Assembly: GCA_029204225.1 (NCBI GenBank)
Contig: CM055102.1
Coordinates: 1,574,854-1,638,853 of the forward strand
Length of the DNA stretch: 64,000 bases
Reading direction: 5' to 3'
From: Diphasiastrum complanatum
Lineage: Eukaryota > Streptophyta > Lycopodiopsida > Lycopodiales > Lycopodiaceae
The notes beneath the pieces are model-generated. The model saw nothing but the letters and a program-made list of their open reading frames with translations. It was not told where the DNA came from and made no database searches. This document shows, piece after piece, positions 31,788 to 42,860 of this stretch. The position numbers were made by a program, and so were the translations under genes. The stretch's first letter is position 1. Every line of letters begins with the position of its first letter.

Positions 31788-32620
31788 TGTGCAAAAAGTA
31801 CAAAAAGGACCAAGAGTGGATCCTAATCTGATCCTCAAGAGGGATTGGTTGTCAGAGTACTTGATCTATCAATCTACTTTAGATTAAGATCAATCCAGAT
31901 CAATTCTAGACACAAAATCCTAACAAGAACAATCATTAATTGAAGGTAAGTATACTTTATGGTTTCACACGTGTGAAACACTGTCTGAGTACGTACTCCA
32001 ACCTGAAAATCAAGTACACATTGATAGAACCTCAAAACAATCAAAACAAATATAGACAAATGGAGAGAATCACTCAAAATTGCTTCCAAAACCAAGATTG
32101 GTGTCTCACATTGATTATGGCCAAATGTGGCTCTATATATACAATAAGTGGGAGCTCGTGGTACTGATCATCCCTATGATACCACATGTGTGAAGGTGCT
32201 TTGTCATATGATGATTCATCAGGCAAAACTGACACTTGGACAAAACCTTCTATTTTGAGCAGTTTTGGTCCATTTTTTTTCTATATGGAGATCTACATGG
32301 AAATTTTCTAGAAGTCAAAATTTGCCTACTTCAGCTTATTCCACACATGTGATCTGTCCTCTACACATGGGATATGACACCTAACCAAAGGATGTGGCTC
32401 ATGCAATCAATAGATTGCTGCCATGTGTCATATGTCTAGAAAACTAGTTTTTGGCCTTTCTAGCCACTAGAACTTGAATTAAATCATATGTACAACCTAT
32501 ATGATTATGGTACATGACAAGTACACTATATTCACACGTGGGAACAGGCTCCACACATGTGTAATCATCCTATATACATGATTTTTGGCCTCTACCAAGC
32601 TTATTTTGGCATTTTTCACA
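31788..32620 (-). mobile_element. Cop3 5' LTR (833 bases)
   Basis: Matches 27321-28150 throughout. It contains TTTCACACGTGTGAAA at 31963-31978 and a minus-strand TATA box near 32131-32141. Confidence 0.92.
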
Positions 32621-33248
32621 CTGCATACAATAATAGAGTAGAATATGTAGATAGAGGAGATTGTGGAGTTCCAGAGATTAGTGCGATCATAAGAGATCAG
32701 ACCATAGATAGAATACTAATAGACTCAGGATCTAGTATCAACCTAGTAACAAAAACAATGGTTAAAGAATTAGGACTAGAAAACCAAATACAACCTATCA
32801 CTTATCACGAAATCCATTTAGCGGACACGACTAAATGTATACCAATAGGCGAGCTAAAAGGTATTAATGTAGTTATAGAGACAAAGATATTTGTTATGAA
32901 TTTCCTTGTCATAAATCCAGTAGATACACCACCTTATTTGATATTATTTGGAAGACCATGGTTATATCAAGTAGATGCTATTATAAATTGGTCTACCAAA
33001 CAAATATTTTTTTCAAGTATTCTCACAGCCAGTCCAATAGCTGGTCACCTTTTGAGATGGGGTGAGGCGTGCTAGACCTGCTGAATCATGGATCAATTTC
33101 ATAGAATGCTATGAGATTGACGAGGAAGTAGACATACCGACAACATCCAAGTCGAGAGAAGTTCTGGGTGGAACCAGAGCAAGTCTGACCGAGGGGATGG
33201 TAGATAAAATAGATTATGTAGAAAAAAGAAATTAATAAAGGTAAAACT
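32621..33248 (+). pseudogene. Gyp2 second protease domain (PR2) and linker
   Basis: PR2 reads DRILIDSGSSINLVTKTMVK (retropepsin DSG), IHLADTTKCIPIGELKGINV, LILFGRPWLYQVDAIINWST, a complete aspartic protease domain of about 115 residues, ending at TAG 33073-33075. A decayed linker follows, with frame changes, to the RT at 33249. PR2 is homologous to PR1 (26724-27110) along its length, but they differ at most positions outside the motifs, so the duplication is old or the two came from different parents. Confidence 0.87.
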
Positions 33249-34172
33249 TTGAATCTATATAAACACCAATTGAACCAAGTACGTGAAGGGTATATATTGC
33301 TTCCTCAAAAATACCAAAATGTGTTTGCTTGGTCGATGGATGATTTAATAGGTATACCTGTTAAATGGGGTGAACATAGAATAGATCTCATTCAGGGAAC
33401 AATACTTGTTAGGCAGCACCAATATAGATTGAATCCAAAGTACTCCTTATTAGTAAAAGACGAATTAGATAGATGTCTTAGAGCGGGTATTATATATCTT
33501 GTTCTAAGCAGTGAGTGGGTGTCACCAATAGTTATAATACCTAAGAAGAAGGCGGGCAAGATTAGAGTTTGTCAGGATTTTAGAAAACTAAATACTGCCA
33601 CAGCAAAAGATTATCATCTTCTGTCGTATACAGATACTATTCTTGACCAAGTAGCAGGACATGAACGTTATAGTTTTTTAGATGGATTCTCAGGTTATAA
33701 CCAAGTTTTTATAAAAGAGGAAGATAGATCCAAAACTACTTTCACCATTGATTGGGGGACGTATGCATATACGCGAATGCTCTTTGGTCTTTGTAATGCA
33801 CCTGCCACATTCCAACGTATGATGACCAATATTTTTCAAAATTTTTTAAGAAAGTTTTTAGAAATTTTTATGGATGACTTTTGTGTCTATTCATCAACTA
33901 AAAACCATTTAGATGCATTAGAGAAAACATTGAGAAGATGTCAAGAGACATCTCTTAAACTGCATCCAGCTAAGTGTTACCTTGGGATGAGGGAAGGCAT
34001 CATTTTAGGGCATAAAATTTTGAAGGATGGTATACAAGCCGACATCAAAAAAATAAAAATGATTTTAGAATCATTAGAACCAACCAATTTAAGAGAGCTT
34101 AGAGGTTTTCTAGGACATGTAGGTTACTATCAGAGGATAATTAAAAATTATGCTATAATAGTAACTCCTTAA
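33249..34172 (+). pseudogene. Gyp2 reverse transcriptase
   Basis: Open for 307 codons and nearly complete: residues 19-34 LPQKYQNVFAWSMDDL, 91-116 WVSPIVIIPKKKAGKIRVCQ with DFRKLN, YSFLDGFSGYNQ (141-152, first catalytic Asp), LCNAPATFQR (181-190), FMDDFCVYSS (207-216, catalytic DD), LHPAKCYLGM, then LRELRGFLGHVGYY. A one-base shift at about 34165 ends the frame in the RT-RNase H connection. Would copy element RNA into DNA; inactive here because of downstream breaks. Confidence 0.92.
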
Positions 34173-34765
34173 CAAGTTTACTAAAAAAATCTGTTGAGTA
34201 CCATTGGACACAGGACCATCAGCAAGCTTTTGATTAATTGAAACAGTCATTAGCACAAGCCACTGGGGTTAGACCTCCAAATTGGGCTAAAAAGTTCCAT
34301 GTATATGTAGACACATCATCTTTTGCGATAGGTGTAATGCTTAGTCAGAAAGATGACCAAAATATAGATTATCCAATTTACTATGCGGGGAGGCAACTCG
34401 CTGCATCAGAAAGGAATTATTCTGCTACAGAGCAAGAAGCACTAGGGATGATTTATTCAGTAAAGAAATTTAGACATTACCTTTTAGGATACCCTTTTGT
34501 TTTTCACGTAGATCATTACGGATTAAAACATTTAGTGAATAAACCTGATCTTTCAGGTAGAATAGCTAGATGGGTATTATTATTAGATGAGTTTAATTAT
34601 GAAGTAGAATTAAGAAGAGACAAGGATCATCAAAATGCCGACTATATATCCCGCCTCCAAACAAAAAATCAATCAGGACCCATTTTTGATGAATTTCCAA
34701 ATGAACATATAATGTGTATTCAATCAAAAACATCAATTTATAGGGACGTAATTAATTTTTTATAG
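34173..34765 (+). pseudogene. Gyp2 RNase H
   Basis: After the frameshift and one TAA at 34232-34234, the open frame 34238-34765 shows VYVDTSSFAIGVMLSQ (first Asp), YSATEQEALGMIYSVKKF (Glu), FHVDHYGLKHLV (Asp), LSGRIARWVLLLDEFNYEVE and HQNADYISRL, the complete gypsy RNase H order. It ends in TAG at 34763-34765. Confidence 0.9.
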
Positions 34766-35955
34766 GACCAGATATATCCTGAACATTTTAATAAACAACA
34801 AAAAACTGTATTTCTTTCTAAGATAGGACCTTACACGATTGTAAATAGTATATTGTATAAATTAGGAGCTGACGATAGTCTTCGTCGATGTTTAGAACCA
34901 ACCGAGACAACCGTTGTAATAAGTGCATTACATGAGGAAGATTTGGGGGGTCACTATGCTCTTAAAAATACTGCAAAATTTTTTTTCAATGCTAAATATT
35001 GGTGGCCTACCGTCTATAGAGATGTTAAATTATTCATTAAAAAATGTGATGCATGCCAGAGGATGGAGAAATCCAGCTTCGCAACACATTGGCCGCTTAC
35101 TCCAATTATTCCCTTAGCACCCTTTGAGAAGTGGGGGATAGATTTTGTAGGGCCTATTAAACCGATCACGCGTAAAACTCATCGTCATTACATACTCGTT
35201 GCCACGGACTATGCTACCAAGATGGTAGAGGCCAAAGCCACAATTAAAAACGATGCTAAGAATGTAGCGAAGTTTCTATTCCAAAACATTATCACTCGAT
35301 ATGGTTGTCCCTTAGAACTCGTTAGCAATAGGGGAACCCATTTTCTTAATTAGACCATAGAAGTCGTGTTGTCATATTTTTCTATTACACATCGTCAAAC
35401 ACTCCATATAATCCAAAAGCAAATGGACTTACAGAACAGGCAAATGGAATTCTATGTAAAATTTTGAATAAAGTAACGGAAACACATTCTTCTGATTGGG
35501 ATCAGAAGTTATCATCTGTCTTATGGGCATATAGAACTGCTGAAAAGATTACAACTAGGCAGACTCCATACTGATAGAAATTGAAGTTTCGACGTTTCGC
35601 ATTAGTAATAAAGAGCGAATGGATGAACACGATAGTCTCCAGGAGCGGATGATTTCTTTGACGCAACTGGAAGAGGATCGTCGTCTTTCATTAATCGAGA
35701 CCGAACGAATTCAGAATAAAAAGAAAAGAAATTTTTGATCAATCCATCAAGAAAATAGAAATTAAACAAGGGGACTATGTGCTTCTGTATGATAACAGAC
35801 ACATGTTGTTTTCTGAGAAATTACATACCAGATGGATGGGACCGTATAAAGTTATAGAAGTTTTCAATAATGGATCACTTCAGTTAGCTTATCTCCAAGG
35901 ACATTTACTTGACACTCGAGTAAATGGTTCAAGGGTGAAGCGCTACTATGACTAA
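34766..35955 (+). pseudogene. Gyp2 integrase with mutated catalytic Asp
   Basis: 34853-35353 encodes the HHCC site (LHEEDLGGHYALK ... CDACQR), FEKWGIDFVGPIKPI (first Asp) and ILVATDYATKMVEAKA. At the second catalytic position the codon at 35327-35329 is AAT (Asn) in ELVSNRGTHFLN where Asp is expected, followed by TAG. The third residue survives at about 35430 (NPKANGLTEQANG). 35740-35955 in another frame gives the C-terminal domain (YVLLYDNRHMLFSEKLHTRW, YKVIEVFNNGSLQLAYLQG) to a stop at 35955. Confidence 0.88.
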
Positions 35956-36433
35956 TGTCCGATACATCAGTTTTTTAAGACCGTCATTTTTTGTCCAATT
36001 ATTATTATTTTTATTTTTTTTACCGAAGTATTAGCGAAAATGCCAAAACTAGTTTACATAGCGAAAATGCCGAAGCATGCTGCATTGTTTGTATTGCGGA
36101 AAACCCGCCTTCGCTACATTTTATACTTTGCGAAAAACCGACACTACATTGGAATTTACCATTTTAGAAATACAAAAAATGCGACACTTACTTTCACATT
36201 TTTTGGGATTTTCTACCTTCCGACACCTTCGAATTTTTCGCATAATAATTTTTGCTTTGATTTACCAAGCGAAGCATTTGTGTATTTTGTTTATTTATTT
36301 ATTTATTTATTTTTGTTTTTAGGACTAGCCACTTTATTATTGAGTATGTACCTTCAAAACAAAGGACACGCTTCCATTCAATATTAGTCTAATCCATCGA
36401 AATACCATCAATACGCCTAAAACCTCAAACACT
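35956..36433 (+). other. Gyp2 3' tail, no gene; TTTA microsatellite
   Basis: Follows the Gyp2 integrase stop. It contains repeated GCGAAAATGCC(A/G)AA units (36032-36075) reminiscent of the GGCGAAAAA blocks in repeat R, and a TTTA microsatellite at about 36287-36317. ORFs of 81-115 aa here have no support. The 3' LTR of Gyp2 is not visible; Cop4 begins at 36434. Confidence 0.55.
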
Positions 36434-36640
36434 TGTGCCACCTAGTCTTTTCATGCATTAAATGTGGCATGCAAAGTACAAATGGCAATTCCTATGGTAG
36501 CTCGAGTTTCTACTTCTACCTACCTTGAATATTTTATTCTAAGATGGGTCTTTACTAAGCCAAAAGAGCTTAATTCATCTTTGACATTTTTAGGACCCCT
36601 AATCACCACATTAGATAGATTTTTCCAATATTTTGACACT
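36434..36640 (-). mobile_element. Cop4 3' LTR, probably truncated
   Basis: Matches 40309-40526 at more than 95% by eye apart from a 12-base duplication (CTTTGGCATTTA) in the right copy. The minus strand starts TGTCAAAATATTGG. It is shorter than the other LTRs here, and the match stops at TGTGCCACC. Confidence 0.75.
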
Positions 36641-36644
36641 CTTC

Positions 36645-38258
36645 CTAAAAATGTATCGAATGTGGATCAAGCATTGATCTTGAGATAAGACCAAGATTAG
36701 ACCTATGCTTTGAGAAGGCACTTTTGCAAAGTGGCTTTGTGAGAAGATCAGCAATACATGAAGATGTGTCGACATGTTCCAAGTTGATTTCACCTCCAAT
36801 GAGCTTTTCCCTTACAAAATGGTGTGCAACTTCTATATGCTTGCTTCTTGCATGAAAAATAGGATTGTTTGCAAGAGCTTGTGCCGATATGTTGTCACAT
36901 TTGATCAAGGGAAGATCATCCTCTTTGATGCATTTTAGCTCCATGATTAACCTCTTGATCCAAAGCACCTCACAAGAAGATAGAGATATGGTATCTTGCT
37001 TCTTTGAAAGCTAAGACACAAGATTGCCTCCAAGAAAGATAGTATATGCATTAATGGACTTTCGATCCATTTTATCACTTGCAAAATCGGAATCCAAATA
37101 GCCAACAATGGTTAGATTTTCATTCTTGTACAATAAACCATAATCTTGAGTAGAAGATACATATCTTAGAACTCTCTTGGCCATCTTCCAATGTTGGATC
37201 TTAGGATCTTGCATAATTTGACTCAATTTGTGCACACAATAACTCAAATCAGGTGTAGTGATAGTAAACCAAATTAAAGAGCCTATAAGACTCCTATAAA
37301 GTGTGATGTCCTCGAAGGATCTTTCATCACCTTTAATAGGATCTTTTACATGTTGCTCCATGGGAGTATCAATGCCTTTACAATTTTGTATATTGAATTT
37401 TCTCAACATAGAAAAGACATATCTAGATTGACAAATAAAAGCATACTCTTCATGAAAATCAATCTCAAGGCCTAAAATGTAATGGATCTCTCCTAGATCT
37501 TGCATTTTAAACTCTCTTCCTAATGCATCTTTAGTTTCTTGAACTAGCATTAAAAAACTTCCACTAAGAATAATGTCATCTACATAGATTAGAAGAATGA
37601 CAATATTACTACCATCAATCTTTAAGTACATAAAGGGATCATAGTCACTAAGCACAAATCCTAATGAAAGTAGAAAGTTGTTGATTCTTGAATACCATGA
37701 TCTAGGTGCTTGCTTCAAGCCATAAAGACTTATAAATAGCAAACACACCTTAGATTTATCCTTGATAGATCCTTGAGATTGTTCCATGTATATCTCCTCC
37801 TCAAGATAGCCATTCAAAAAAGCGTTGGAGACATCAAGTTGATACAATTTCCACTTAAAAAATAAGGCAAGAGAGATTATGAATCCTATTGTCACCATCT
37901 TTGCTACAGGAGCAAAGGTTTCTTCATAGTCAAGGCCATATATTTGTGCAAAGCCTTTAGCACATAATCTTGCCTTGTACTTGTTGATGGAGCCATCATG
38001 ATTGTACTTGATCTTGAACACCCACTTGCATCCAATGATATGCATGTAAGGTGATGGATCCACTTTTCTTGAGTTTCTTTTTGGAATCACAATTTGAGAA
38101 GGTATCTCCTCCTCAATCCTTGGCCATGTGTGGTTGGTGATCAAGGCATCATATTCAATCTTCATGGCCTCATACCACTCCTTGGTATTGAGGGCTTTTT
38201 GGACATCTTTGGGCTCCTCGTGAGAAACAAAATAAGCATAAGTGGAATCAAGATCCAC
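36645..38258 (-). pseudogene. Cop4 reverse transcriptase and RNase H
   Basis: From 38258: pre-RT TKEWYEAMKIEYDALITN, IGCKWVFKIKYNHDGSINKY, ARLCAKGFAQ, YQLDVSNAFLNG (first catalytic Asp), LKQAPRSWYSRIN, LLIYVDDIILSG (YVDD), LGLEIDF, then RNase H YLDSDFASDKMDRKSINAYT. TAG at 37013-37011 replaces Trp before LSKKQDTISLSSCE, and then about 13 codons (the AEYKAL segment) are missing in frame. After that VLWIKRLIMELKCIKEDDLP, NPIFHARSKHIEV and CIADLLTKPLCKSAF complete RNase H, in the same frame. Apart from the stop and the deletion RT is intact, so it decayed recently. Confidence 0.92.
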
Positions 38259-39091
38259 TTGTTTTCCTTTGTCATCATAAGTGAGCCTCTTAGGCTCGGA
38301 TCTCTCCCATCAATGAAAGTTACAAAGCAAGTAGCACCACCCTTTCTCTTTGAAGATGAGAAGTGCACATCCGAGTGTATGAGCTCTAATGGATGTGTAG
38401 TCTTGATGGATGACTTTGAAAAAGGCTTCTTATGAGACTTAGATATGGCACAAGCCTCACGTGGCTTGAAATTCTTGGAGATAAGATTAGGCAAGCCAAT
38501 AGCTTTGGCTTTCTTGACCATGGACACCATAGAATTATAGTTAGGATGTCCCAACCTTCTATGCCATAGTTCCTCCAAAGACATATGAGAAGCAAAAGCA
38601 CTATCACAAGAGTTAGGATACTCTTTGGGATCAAGCTTGTAGATTCCACCATATCTAGAACCAAATGCAAGGATCTCATCATGCTTCTTGACTGTACATG
38701 TATCAACATTGAAATTCACATCTAGTCCACTATCAAACAATTGCCCAACACTAATAAGATTTTTTGTTAACTTAGGAACAAAAAGTACTTTAGACAGAGA
38801 AAGAACTTTTGATGATGAAAGCTTTAAGGGAATGGTCCCTATGCCTTCAATAGCACACTCATGATCATTTGCTGTGTAGATGGACTTCTTGGCTCCTTCA
38901 TAACGTGTCATGGATGAAAAAGAATGCTTGGAGCTACACATATGAGAGGAAGCTCCACTATCGATATACCATGAACCATCCTTCTTGAAAGGTGATGGAG
39001 AAAAACTCAAGACCATAAGAGATCCCTCTCCATCACTTGCATGAGCATCTTCTTGGTGGCATAATGCCCCTTCTTGCCACAAAAGAAACAC
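38259..39091 (-). pseudogene. Cop4 protease and integrase N-terminus, core deleted
   Basis: Minus strand: WYIDSGASSHMCSSKHS (protease active site), YTANDHECAIEGIGTIPLKL, LFVPKLTKNLISVGQLFDSG, then WHRRLGHPNYNSM with a zinc site in which the first Cys of the usual CEAC is Arg (REAC), and LIHSDVHFSSS. GATCFVTFIDG is followed at once by pre-RT sequence (about 38300), so the DDE core beyond the first Asp is gone. A frame change marks the joint. Confidence 0.88.
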
Positions 39092-39860
39092 TTGATGTTT
39101 TTCTTCTTCTTATTGGATGTGAAAGCTTGAGAGGACTCATCCTCTTCTCCTTTCTCCTTGGAAATAAGATTGTTCTTGCTTGAAGAGGGTTGGTGTTGAT
39201 TTTTACTTCTTGTCTTGTGCTTGTCTTTGGTAAAGAGAGCTTTACCATCAATGTTGAGAGATAGTCTTTCCATTTCCAAGAGCTTATACTCTTGTCTTGA
39301 TTCTTCAGAAATGAGCACACTTTGGAGTGCTTCCAAACTTGGTAGCTCCTCGTTAATGGCATAACTATGAACAAGGTTGTCATATTCCTCCTTTAATCCA
39401 TTAAGTATGACTTGAACAAGTTCATTTTGGTTGATGGAGTCTCCTATGCATGACAATTCTTTATGACGGTCTTTAACTCTCATTACATAAGTTGAAGCAC
39501 ATTCATCACTTCTTTGTACACTTTGAAAAATCTGGTTTTTTAGTGTTAGAAGTCTAGAAGTATTCTTTGCCTCATAGATGGACTTTAGAGTATCCCAAGC
39601 ATCTTTGGCATTAGTACAAGCACCAATTTCTCTTTAGATGTCATTTGAGACATTCATCTTAATATAATGCAGAGCCATCCTAGCTCTCTTTTTGTACTTT
39701 GGAATTTCTTGAGGAATTTGTGGTTCTTCTTCAATTCCAAGTACAATATCCATCACATCTTGTAGAATTAAGACAGATTCCATCCTAACCCTCCAAATTG
39801 AGTAATTGGAGGCTGATAGTCTTTCACTTGCTTCTAATAGAAAGACACCCATTGAAGTCA
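39007..39860 (-). pseudogene. Cop4 gag
   Basis: ATG near 39860 (MGVFLLEASERLSASNYSIW), RVRMESVLILQDVMDIVLGI, ALHYIKMNVSND, then TAA at 39636-39634 in place of Leu. The frame recovers through SIYEAKNTSRLLTLKNQIFQ and, from 39483, MRVKDRHKELSCIGD, NELVQVILNGL and CFFCGKKGHYATKK. The last Cys of the zinc knuckle is lost to a small deletion with frameshift that leads into the protease frame at about 39060. Confidence 0.88.
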
Positions 39861-40526
39861 TAAAGAATGATGGAAATAAAATGAGATGGATGAAAAAATT
39901 GTTTATCTTCTCACTATAGGAACCAATCAAGGGTACAAAACCAAATCCTATGTAAGACTAAGCAAAAAAATGTGAGATAGATCTCACTAGCTTGACAATC
40001 TCTCTAAAACAAGATTTGAATTTTAAAAAAAGATGAAGTATGGCAAAAGTTATGGTACGTGAAATTCAGATACTCCAAAAAATGTCAAATTGACTCAAAT
40101 ACAATCTATTTGTATGAAACAAAGAGAGAGGGCACAAAGAGCTTGTCTCCAAATTTGCATTACACACAAATTTCATCATTTTCTCAATGTGAGTACATCA
40201 CATATATATAGATCCATGGACTCTCCTCCTACTTTGAGTTGAATTGGAGTTATGAATCCACCTCTCAAGCTATCTAGACCTATTCAAGACACCTCACTAT
40301 GTCTAATTGTGCCACCTAGTCTTTTCATGCATTAAATGTGGCATGCAAAGTACAAATGGCAATTCCTATGGTAGCTCGAGTTTCTACTTCTACCTACCTT
40401 GAATATTTTATTTTAAGATGGGTCTTTACTAAGCCAAAAGAGCTTAATTCATCTTTGGCATTTAATCTTTGGCATTTATAGGACCCCTACTCACAACATT
40501 AAATAGATTTTGCCAATATTTTGACA
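39861..40526 (-). mobile_element. Cop4 5' LTR and leader
   Basis: 40309-40526 is the repeat of the 3' LTR. A minus-strand TATA box CTATATATATG at about 40200-40210 lies roughly 320 bases after the LTR start, which suggests that the real LTR extends further, perhaps to about 39950, and that the left copy lost this part. No primer site is visible. CCTATAGTGAGA at about 39917 is shared with the Cop2 leader. Confidence 0.6.
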
Positions 40527-40690
40527 CCAGCATCAAGACCAGGAAATTACACATCATCAGAGGCTGGCCAAAGAAAAAGAAAGAGAGACAGTGGAAATCA
40601 AATCCACAATGGTCGGGCAGAAGACCACTCTGGAAGAGGTCCAGTAGCAGCTGAAGCACCAGATGGTCCAAATTGACCAAGTACGAGATG
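40527..40690. other. short unassigned spacer
   Basis: 164 bases between Cop4 and the next LTR, open on the plus strand with a basic peptide (RKRKRDSGNQ) but too short to assign. Confidence 0.4.
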
Positions 40691-41536
40691 TGTCAAAAAT
40701 GGTGAGCTCCTACAACTTTGTCGCAGCACGAACAAGACACAAAGGTTGAACAATTCACGACAATCAACATGACTTTGACTCGAAGCACAAACGAGAACAA
40801 TTTGCAATAGTCAACGTGTCTTTGACTTGAAGCACGAACGATTTGCGAATCAATTGCGAATCGCAAACACCCCTCCAGGACCGCAAAGCCGAAAAAGGGA
40901 CGCGAAACGAAAAGTACGAAAAGAACAAAAAGAATGAAAGCAAACGGGAGATTACAAAACAGACGAAGGAAAATCTTTCGCGCTGCCAGCTGGCAGCTCA
41001 ACGGGCTTCATGCCCAGTTGAAACGAGTAGCAATGACACAGACTAACTAACTAGTTGATTAGCGTTAACTAGTGATGTGACTCTATGTTTAGCTATCTTG
41101 TAAACTCCACATAGTGGAGGTAAAAACGATCCTCTCTGGATCATAATGTAAGTAGTGAATACAGAGATCTGTAAGAGAGAGAGAGAGATGTAGCGAATAG
41201 AGTAAGAAAGTAAGGGCACCATAGTTGTGTATGAAAGTCGGCCAACGAGCAGAACACAGCGAAAGAGTAGAATGTCATTCTGCCAACGAGCGTGACATTG
41301 ACGAATTCACTCTAAACTAAATCTGATAATTCAGTTACTCTATTTTTGTGCATCTTGTCTTGTGCTATGTATAATGATTGCTAGAATAGAATATGTTCTG
41401 TGATGCGTAGTCGAGTGTCTGGGATCCTGCAAGGGCATCCGCACAAAAGAAAATTAAAAGACAAGAGCTTGTTCGTGACAAAGAAGACGAAGTGAGGACG
41501 AACACAAATCAGTCCCACGCACGCGCTCCTGCAACA
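40691..41536 (+). mobile_element. copia 5' LTR, same family as 2099-2802
   Basis: Starts TGTCAAAAATGG and ends GCTCCTGCAACA directly before the primer site. It carries the hairpin CTCCACATAGTGGAG (41106-41120) and an AG microsatellite at 41172-41187. The 846-base length is the full one for this family. Confidence 0.85.
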
Positions 41537-41668
41537 TGGTATCAGAGTCAACAGGTAGTCACTACTGATATCCCAGTAGTGATTCTTTCAGACAACACAA
41601 TATGGTTATGACAATCTAGACCAAAGTAGCAATTAGTCTCGATGGTGCAAATTACAGTGAATATGATA
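41537..41668 (+). pseudogene. copia primer site and gag start, truncated
   Basis: 41537-41549 is TGGTATCAGAGTC (tRNA-Met primer site, one mismatch). About 80 bases on, a frame gives TKVAISLDGANYSEYDK, the typical copia gag N-terminus (xxLDGxNYxxW). At about 41668 it passes without a gap into gypsy sequence, so the rest of this copia is gone. Confidence 0.72.
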
Positions 41669-42778
41669 AATGTAGCATGGTTGTCAACAGAGCCGATTGA
41701 GAACCCAGTGGATGATGATCTAGTCCCTTGGCAACATGTTTTAACTTATAATAAGGAGATTGAGCTCACTGATGAACAAGTCCTACACCACATGGACCCA
41801 AGTCGTTACGGAACCAAAAAGGTACCAGCTCAACCACCACAAAGGTCTGCTATGGCGAAAGTCTCAAGGATCGAACCACCCAAGACACCTACGAATAAGA
41901 AGAATTAGTTGAAGCAACGCTACAACCAAGTGATCCGATGGAGTGACCTACCCGAAGAGGCAATAGCTACAGTAGACGTTGATATTCGCAACCATGAGGC
42001 GAATGTCACAACAGTCCCAAAGAAAGACAACAAGGATGAACCCATCGAAATGACAAAAAAGAGCAAGAAGAAGGTGTTGGATTCCTTGAAGTCAATCAAG
42101 TTGTACTCAGATACAGTGTCATCTTCTACACAGGTGACAAAAAATAAAAAAATGACCAGTCGAGCCAGGATCAATATGCTGAAAGAGAAATCTCGACGAG
42201 CTCTAGTTCAAGAGATGTCTGATACTTTCAAGAACTATACATTGGACGACGTGGTAATCATGATGCCGCAAGCCCAACGAGAACCTGATCAAAGTCAGGC
42301 ACCAGCGGAAGAAGTCTTCAAGGGACCTGCGCGAACACAGCCGATGAATCTTGCGGAACTAGGAGAAGAAAAAAGGATAGTGCATGTGGGAGAGCAGTTA
42401 ATTCCCACGCAGTTCAAGAGACTACGGTCCTTGTTGGTGGAATATAAAGACTGTTTTGCCTGGAGCTATAGTGATCTAAAGGGCCTTCCGCCAACAGTAG
42501 TCCAACACACCATACGTTTGGTGGACGGAGCAATCCCCAACGTAAAGCATTACTACCGCTGCAACCCAAATTATACAGAACTGATCAAGCAAGAGTTGCA
42601 AAAACCTATGAATGCAGATTTCATTTACAAAATCGAACACACGAAATGGGTATCGTCGATAGTTATAGTACCCAAGAAGAATGGCAAAATGCGTATCTGT
42701 GTGAATCTGAAGGCGCTTAATGTAGTCACCAAGAGGGACCATTTTTCTTTATCATTTATGGAAAGTGTTCTCGATACA
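41669..42778 (+). pseudogene. Gyp3 protease-RT linker and RT N-terminus, plus strand
   Basis: Frame 41669-41908 (ELTDEQVLHHMDPSRYGTKK) and, after one TAG, 41909-42811. The linker matches Gyp4 (DEQALSFFDPQCYGERRLP; IxQWDxLxxEAI). RT starts EYKDCFAWSYSDLKGLPPTV, HYYRCNPNYTELIKQELQK, TKWVSSIVIVPKKNGKMRIC and KALNVVTKRDHFSLSFMESV, and is cut at 42778 before the first catalytic Asp by the Cop5 LTR. Same clade as Gyp4, in opposite orientation. Confidence 0.88.
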
Positions 42779-42860
42779 TTGGTAAAATTGACAGTGTATT
42801 TCTCTTTCTAACCAAAGATCATTCAAGTAGATTGGATCTTAAGGATTCAAAATCTTTCAC
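42779..42860 (+). mobile_element. Cop5 5' LTR, last 82 bases only
   Basis: Matches the end of the 3' LTR (48118-48199) with few differences, including AACCAAAGATCATTCAAGTA and the terminal TCTTTCACA. It is joined on the left to gypsy RT. Confidence 0.88.

Larger units (their letters stand above)
27321..32620 (-). mobile_element. Cop3: RT-less copia element with duplicated novel module, minus strand
   Basis: 5,300-base element with LTRs of 830 and 833 bases, a tRNA-Met primer site, a polypurine tract and the CTGCA duplication. LTRs differ by several percent by eye, older than Cop1. Between leader and tract it has two ORFs (313 and 260 codons) that start with copia gag or pre-RT scraps and continue with sequence of no known retroviral domain. 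No RT, RNase H, integrase or protease active site is present. It sits between the two protease domains of Gyp2. Confidence 0.92.
36434..40526 (-). mobile_element. Cop4: near-complete but broken copia element, minus strand
   Basis: Repeated ends (36434-36640 and 40309-40526) flank gag, protease, part of integrase, RT and RNase H in minus order. Most of the integrase core is deleted, gag and RNase H have nonsense codons, and no tRNA-Met primer site was found. The flanks ACACT and CCAGC do not match, so no target duplication supports a simple insertion; the left end is probably truncated. Confidence 0.8.

Noticed and set aside
36040-36387. 115 aa plus ORF after Gyp2
   Set aside because: Ends in translated TTTA microsatellite; no conserved domain.
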